In this document: piece after piece, positions 33,195-37,112 of the stretch
How the letters are laid out: the number at the start of each line of letters is the position of its first letter
How positions within the stretch are numbered: the stretch's first letter is position 1
DNA from: an uncultured Lachnospiraceae bacterium
GTDB taxonomy: Bacteria > Bacillota > Clostridia > Lachnospirales > Lachnospiraceae
Assembly: GCA_947626715.1 (NCBI GenBank)
Contig: CANQTG010000018.1
Span: 1 to 37,112 of the forward strand
DNA length: 37,112 nt
Direction of reading: 5' to 3'
Program-made: the position numbers and the translations under genes
The notes under the pieces: model-generated
Told to the model about the DNA's origin: nothing
Seen by the model: only the letters and a program-made list of their open reading frames with translations
Databases searched by the model: none

Positions 33195-35084
33195 ATGAAT
33201 AAACTTGCATTATCGGACGAGATCCTGCTGCAGATCGAAAAACCTGCCAGATATATCGGAAATGAGATCAACAGCGTCAAAAAAGAGAAAACGGAGGATA
33301 TGATCCGTTTCGCCATGTGTTTTCCCGACGTCTACGAGATCGGCATGTCCCATTTGGGGATCCAGATCCTATACGATATGCTGAACGGCTACGACGACGT
33401 ATGGTGCGAGCGGGTCTATTCTCCATGGCTCGATCTGGACGCCATTATGCGGGAGCGGAGGATCCCGCTGTTTGCGTTAGAATCGCAGGAGCCGGTCCGC
33501 GGCTTTGACTTTCTGGGTATTACGATCCAGTATGAACTCTGCTATACCAACATTCTGCAGATCCTCGATCTCGCGCAGATCCCGCTGCTTGCGAAGGAGC
33601 GGACAGAGGATGACCCGATCGTGATCGGGGGCGGCCCGTGCGCGTATAATCCCGAGCCGCTGGCGGACTTTTTCGACCTTTTTTATATCGGAGAGGGCGA
33701 AACGCAGTACCGTCCTCTGCTCGATCTGTACCGGAAAATAAAAAAAGAGGGGAAGGGCAGGGAGGAATTTCTCCTTCAGGCGGCCATGCTGCCCGGCATA
33801 TATGTCCCTTCCCTGTATGAGGTCTCTTATCATGCGGACGGGACGATCGCGGATTTTCGACCGAAGCGGTCAAACGTCCCTTCCAAAATAAACAAGGAGC
33901 TCGCCGTTTCTATGGACGATCTCCCGTATCCGCTCAGGCCGGTGATCCCCTATCTGAAGGTGACGCAGGACCGCGTCGTATTGGAGATACAACGGGGCTG
34001 TATCCGCGGCTGCCGTTTCTGTCAGGCCGGTTTTTTGTACCGTCCGGCGAGGGAGCGCAGCCTAGAAAAATTAGAGGAATACGCCGTTTCCCTGCTGAAA
34101 AATACGGGACATGAGGAGATTTCCCTCAGCTCGTTGAGCTCGAGCGACCATTCCGCCCTAAAGGAGCTCGTCGATTTTTTGATCGGGGCCTGCAGGGAGC
34201 GTAAGATCAATATCTCCCTGCCTTCTCTTAGGATCGACAGCTTTTCGCTCGATGTAATGCGGAAGATACAGGACGTAAGAAAGAGCAGCCTGACGTTTGC
34301 GCCGGAGGCCGGGAGCCAGCGTCTACGGGACGTCATCAACAAAGGATTGACCGAGGAAGTCATTCTAAACGGGGCGGCGCTGGCCTTTGAAGGCGGGTGG
34401 AACCGCGTCAAGCTCTATTTCATGCTGGGGCTGCCGACGGAAACGCCGGAGGATATCGAGGGGATTGCCGTTTTGGCGAACAAGATCGCGGCGCTGTATT
34501 ATGACACGGTCCCCAAAGAAAAGCGCGGCGGGAAATGCCAGATCGTCGTGAGCACCTCGTTTTTTGTCCCGAAACCGTTCACCCCGTTCCAATGGGCGCC
34601 TCAGTGCGGCGCGGAAACCTTTATAAAACGGGCCTATCAAACCAAAAGCGCCATAGCGGGGCAGCTGAACCAAAAGAGTATCAAATATAACTGGCACGAG
34701 GCGGATGCGAGCGTTTTGGAGGGGGCCTTAGCCAGAGGCGACCGCCGGGTCGGCGCGGTCATTCGGAAGGCCTATGAAAAGGGCTGTTTTTATGACGCGT
34801 GGAGCGAATCCTATAAAAATGAGCTCTGGCTTTCCGCCTTTTTGGAGTGCGGTCTGGATATCGGCTTTTATACGGAACGGGAGCGTTCGTTAGACGAGAT
34901 CTTCCCGTGGGACTTTATCGACTGCGGCGTTTCCAAAGAATTTCTAAAAAAGGAATGGCAGAAAGCGCAGCGCGGGGAAATTTCGCAAAACTGCAGGGCC
35001 GAGTGTCAGGGCTGCGGCGCGGCGCGCTATGGAACCGGCGTCTGTATCGAGAAAGCCGCGCAAAGGGAGGCGGGGAACGCATGA
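33195..35084 (+). CDS. TIGR03960 family B12-binding-like radical SAM protein
   Basis: A 629-residue radical SAM protein. After an N-terminal region with FPDVYEIGMSHLGIQILY and a B12-binding-like fold, the iron-sulfur motif CIRGCRFC has cysteines 269, 273 and 276. It matches the family commonly found beside a DUF2344 protein and rng/rplU, sometimes fused to DUF2344. The reaction is not established. Start is the ATG at 33195 after AAAGGAGAG; longer in-frame starts overlap the preceding gene. Its stop overlaps the next start in ATGA. Confidence 0.9.
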   Translation: MNKLALSDEILLQIEKPARYIGNEINSVKKEKTEDMIRFAMCFPDVYEIGMSHLGIQILYDMLNGYDDVWCERVYSPWLDLDAIMRERRIPLFALESQEPVRGFDFLGITIQYELCYTNILQILDLAQIPLLAKERTEDDPIVIGGGPCAYNPEPLADFFDLFYIGEGETQYRPLLDLYRKIKKEGKGREEFLLQAAMLPGIYVPSLYEVSYHADGTIADFRPKRSNVPSKINKELAVSMDDLPYPLRPVIPYLKVTQDRVVLEIQRGCIRGCRFCQAGFLYRPARERSLEKLEEYAVSLLKNTGHEEISLSSLSSSDHSALKELVDFLIGACRERKINISLPSLRIDSFSLDVMRKIQDVRKSSLTFAPEAGSQRLRDVINKGLTEEVILNGAALAFEGGWNRVKLYFMLGLPTETPEDIEGIAVLANKIAALYYDTVPKEKRGGKCQIVVSTSFFVPKPFTPFQWAPQCGAETFIKRAYQTKSAIAGQLNQKSIKYNWHEADASVLEGALARGDRRVGAVIRKAYEKGCFYDAWSESYKNELWLSAFLECGLDIGFYTERERSLDEIFPWDFIDCGVSKEFLKKEWQKAQRGEISQNCRAECQGCGAARYGTGVCIEKAAQREAGNA

Positions 35085-35782
35085 AAGTCAGGATACAATT
35101 TTCCAAGCACGGTGCGATGAAATTTCTCGGACATCTGGATATCATGCGCTATTTTCAGAAGGCCATACGGCGCGCGGGGATCGATATCGCCTATACCGGC
35201 GGGTTCAGTCCCCATCCGGTCATGTCCTTTGCCTCCCCTTTGGGGGTCGGACTGGAAAGCGACGGGGAATATATGGAGATCGAAGTGCGATCGCACGGGA
35301 GCGCGGACGCTATGAAAGAGGCGCTGAACGCGGAAATGGCGGAAGGGATCCGTATCCTCTCCGTTAAGGCGCTGCCGGAGCGCTCCAAAAATGTGATGGC
35401 GAGCGTCGCGGCCGCAGGATACCGGATCCGTTTTCGGGAAGGCTTGGAGCCGGATTTCCTCTGCCCCGAGGCGGTCGCGCGCTTTCTGGAACAAGAAACG
35501 ATTCCCTATGAAAAGCAGACAAAGAAAAATACGGCGGTCATAGACCTAAGAGCCGGTATTTATGAATGTTCCATGCAGGGGAACGAGATCTATCTGCTGA
35601 CGGACGCCGGCAGCGCGGGCAATATCAAGCCGGATATGGTGATGGAAGCCTTTTACCGGAAAAACGGAAGAGAGCTTCCCCGATTCGCCCTGCAGATCAC
35701 AAGGACGCAGATCTATGAAAATACGGGGACGCAGGAGCAGAAGATCTTTCGCCCCTTAAGCAGCGCGGGAGAAGAGTTTTAA
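35081..35782 (+). CDS. DUF2344 / TIGR03936 family protein
   Basis: A 233-residue protein with the family N-terminus VRIQFSKHGAMKFLGHLDIM and the motif GGFSPHPVMSFASPLGVGLES. It is coupled by ATGA to the radical SAM gene and by TAATG to rng. In some bacteria the same domain is fused to the C-terminus of the radical SAM protein, so the two likely work as one unit. Biochemical function is unknown. Confidence 0.9.
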   Translation: MKVRIQFSKHGAMKFLGHLDIMRYFQKAIRRAGIDIAYTGGFSPHPVMSFASPLGVGLESDGEYMEIEVRSHGSADAMKEALNAEMAEGIRILSVKALPERSKNVMASVAAAGYRIRFREGLEPDFLCPEAVARFLEQETIPYEKQTKKNTAVIDLRAGIYECSMQGNEIYLLTDAGSAGNIKPDMVMEAFYRKNGRELPRFALQITRTQIYENTGTQEQKIFRPLSSAGEEF

Positions 35783-37032
35783 TGCAGACAGAGCCGGAAA
35801 ATAAGAGCGTTCCCGCCGAAACCGAAAGGGCGGAGGGCGGAGGGCGCGTACTGATCTTAAAAAGGAATCATAAAATCGTAACGCTTCTATATCAGGGGAA
35901 CCGTCTGCTGCGCGCGGACGCCTGCGATCCGCAAAGGGCCGTCCTGCACCATATCTACATCGGAAAGGTCAAAAATGTCGTGCAGAATATTCAGGCCGCC
36001 TTTGTGGAATTTAAGCCGGGCAGGCTGGCCTTTCTGCCGCTGCGCGACTGTAAGGAGCCTTTACTGACAAACAGAGCCTACGACGGGCGGCTGATCGCGG
36101 GAGACGAGCTCGTCCTCCAGATCGTCTCGGAGGGGCGCGGCGCAAAGGAGGTTTCCGCGAGCACAAACCTGTCGTTTTCGGGGAGATATCTGGCATTAGC
36201 TATGGGACGGACGAAGGCCGCCTGCTCGAAAAAGCTCACCGATAGCCAGCGGGAGCGTCTTACCGCCTTTGCGCAGGAGGATCCGCTGTTTCGGGAGGCC
36301 TGCGCAAAATACGGGCTGCTGTTTCGTACCAATGCGGGGGAGGCGAAGGAGCTCTCCGCATTAAAAGAAGAGCTCAGGGAGCTGTTGGAAGCCGCGGAGC
36401 GGGTAGGAGAGCACGCGCGCCATCGGACATGCTATAGCCTCCTATGGGAGCCGCCCGCCCCGTGGCTTAAAGATCTTCAGGATTTTTATCTAGGCGGCGC
36501 AGAGAAGATCCTGACGGACGATGCCGCCCTCTATGAGCAGACGAGGGAATATCTGGAAAAGTTCCGGCCCTCCGGCCTGCCGCGGCTGGTTCTCTATGAG
36601 GATCCCCAGCTTTCCCTGAGCGCGCTGTTTGGCGTAGAGGCCAGACTCTCCGAGGCGCTGAGCCGCAAGGTCTGGCTGCGCTCGGGCGGCTACCTTGTCA
36701 TCGAGCAGACGGAGGCGTTAGTAAGTATCGACGTCAATTCTGGGAAATACAGCGCGGGGAAGGAAAGCGGGCAGACTTATTTTACGATCAATATGGAAGC
36801 CGCGCGAGAGATCGCCCGTCAGCTCGTGCTGCGCAACCTGTCCGGTATCATCGTCATAGATTTTATCAATATGAAGGACGCAGAGCAGAAGAAAGAGCTG
36901 ATGGAATGCCTGCAAAGGGAGACCGCCTCGGATCCGATCCGCACCTCGGTCGTGGACATGACAAGGCTCGGGCTGGTAGAGCTGACGCGCCGGAAAGAGA
37001 AAAAGCCGCTGTGGGAGCAGCTGGAAAGGTAA
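35782..37032 (+). CDS. rng: Ribonuclease G/E family protein
   Basis: A 416-residue endoribonuclease of the RNase E/G family. It has an S1-like domain (HIYIGKVKNVVQNIQAAFVE, about 55-130) and the DNase I-like catalytic part with the metal-binding aspartates D317 in SIDVNSG and D360 in VIDFINMKD. It ends soon after LVELTRRK, without the second zinc-link cysteine motif and small domain of longer homologues, so it is at the short end of the family. It starts within the stop of the DUF2344 gene (TAATG). rplU usually follows in Firmicutes; here a tandem repeat begins at the stop codon instead. Confidence 0.92.
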   Translation: MQTEPENKSVPAETERAEGGGRVLILKRNHKIVTLLYQGNRLLRADACDPQRAVLHHIYIGKVKNVVQNIQAAFVEFKPGRLAFLPLRDCKEPLLTNRAYDGRLIAGDELVLQIVSEGRGAKEVSASTNLSFSGRYLALAMGRTKAACSKKLTDSQRERLTAFAQEDPLFREACAKYGLLFRTNAGEAKELSALKEELRELLEAAERVGEHARHRTCYSLLWEPPAPWLKDLQDFYLGGAEKILTDDAALYEQTREYLEKFRPSGLPRLVLYEDPQLSLSALFGVEARLSEALSRKVWLRSGGYLVIEQTEALVSIDVNSGKYSAGKESGQTYFTINMEAAREIARQLVLRNLSGIIVIDFINMKDAEQKKELMECLQRETASDPIRTSVVDMTRLGLVELTRRKEKKPLWEQLER

Positions 37033-37112
37033 CGCTGTGAAATATCTAAGCTTTGAGAAGGCAGCGCTGCGGATAGTTAAGATTTGAGAAGGTAACGCTA
37101 TGAAATATGTAA
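37020..37112 (+). repeat. 31-32 bp tandem repeat at the window end
   Basis: Three imperfect copies lie at about 37020-37050, 37051-37081 and 37082-37112. Their common core is GGTAACGCTATGAAATAT, degenerate in copy 2. The core occurs at 37028, 37060 and 37091, so the spacing is 32 then 31 bases. Copy 1 includes the final codons and the TAA of rng. An ATG at 37100 opens a frame that leaves the window (MKYV), too short to judge. The array may continue beyond the edge. Confidence 0.8.

Noticed and set aside
37033-37112. Short peptide frames (GTG at 37036, ATG at 37100)
   Set aside because: They are products of the tandem repeat, one is 16 codons and the other leaves the window; no basis for calling a gene.

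Overview
The window is a dense block of bacterial chromosome, about 55% GC by eye, with Shine-Dalgarno-led genes, several TTG/GTG starts and many 4-70 bp gene overlaps. The gene content (HisZ with short HisG, RecU, YlbJ-like membrane protein, DegV, HscC-like Hsp70, the paired radical-SAM/DUF2344/RNase G cluster, a GH25 lysozyme with cell-wall-binding repeats, an Amidase_3 enzyme) points to a Gram-positive Clostridia, most likely a Lachnospiraceae member. That placement is inference from gene families. I see no rRNA, tRNA, CRISPR array, insertion sequence, prophage or integrase.

Layout. 1-1885 (minus) is an incomplete membrane protein running off the left edge: zinc ribbon, 84-bp tandem-repeat proline-rich linker, one transmembrane helix and an extracytoplasmic leucine-rich-repeat region. 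1886-2462 is a 577-bp divergent intergenic region with two outward promoters, a perfect 69-bp direct repeat and three nested inverted repeats. 2463-5361 encodes an HscC-type Hsp70 overlapping a C-terminally membrane-anchored J-domain protein, a pairing that recalls HscC with DjlB/DjlC of E. coli. A DUF305 gene converges on it with overlapping stop codons. 6054-11776 holds recG, a degV gene, and three cobalamin genes (cbiET fusion, cobS, cobC-like).

11848-18844 begins at a good promoter and runs gyrB-like, gyrA/parC-like, rsmD, coaD, a coiled-coil protein and a secreted N-acetylmuramoyl-L-alanine amidase. A YlbJ-like membrane protein on the minus strand is divergent from an rsuA-family gene. 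That gene starts a long plus-strand run: pseudouridine synthase, HAD hydrolase, YgiQ radical SAM, short-chain dehydrogenase, small membrane protein, RluA-family pseudouridine synthase, recU, then hisZ-hisG-hisD-hisIE. The last his gene carries an extra N-terminal HisA/HisF-like domain that seems to have lost its catalytic aspartates. 30606-32600 is a self-contained lysozyme unit with its own promoter and a strong terminator. A small membrane protein follows, then the radical SAM / DUF2344 / rng cluster. The window ends in a 31-32 bp tandem repeat that covers the rng stop codon.

How the genes work together: most of the window is housekeeping (DNA topology and recombination, rRNA modification, CoA synthesis, histidine synthesis, RNA processing). 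The less ordinary parts are the HscC/J-protein pair facing the zinc-ribbon/LRR membrane protein across a repeat-rich regulatory region, the HisA-like/HisI/HisE fusion, and the terminal repeat. Nothing here proves a wholly new system. The HscC-J-LRR locus is the best candidate for an undescribed envelope-associated chaperone module.
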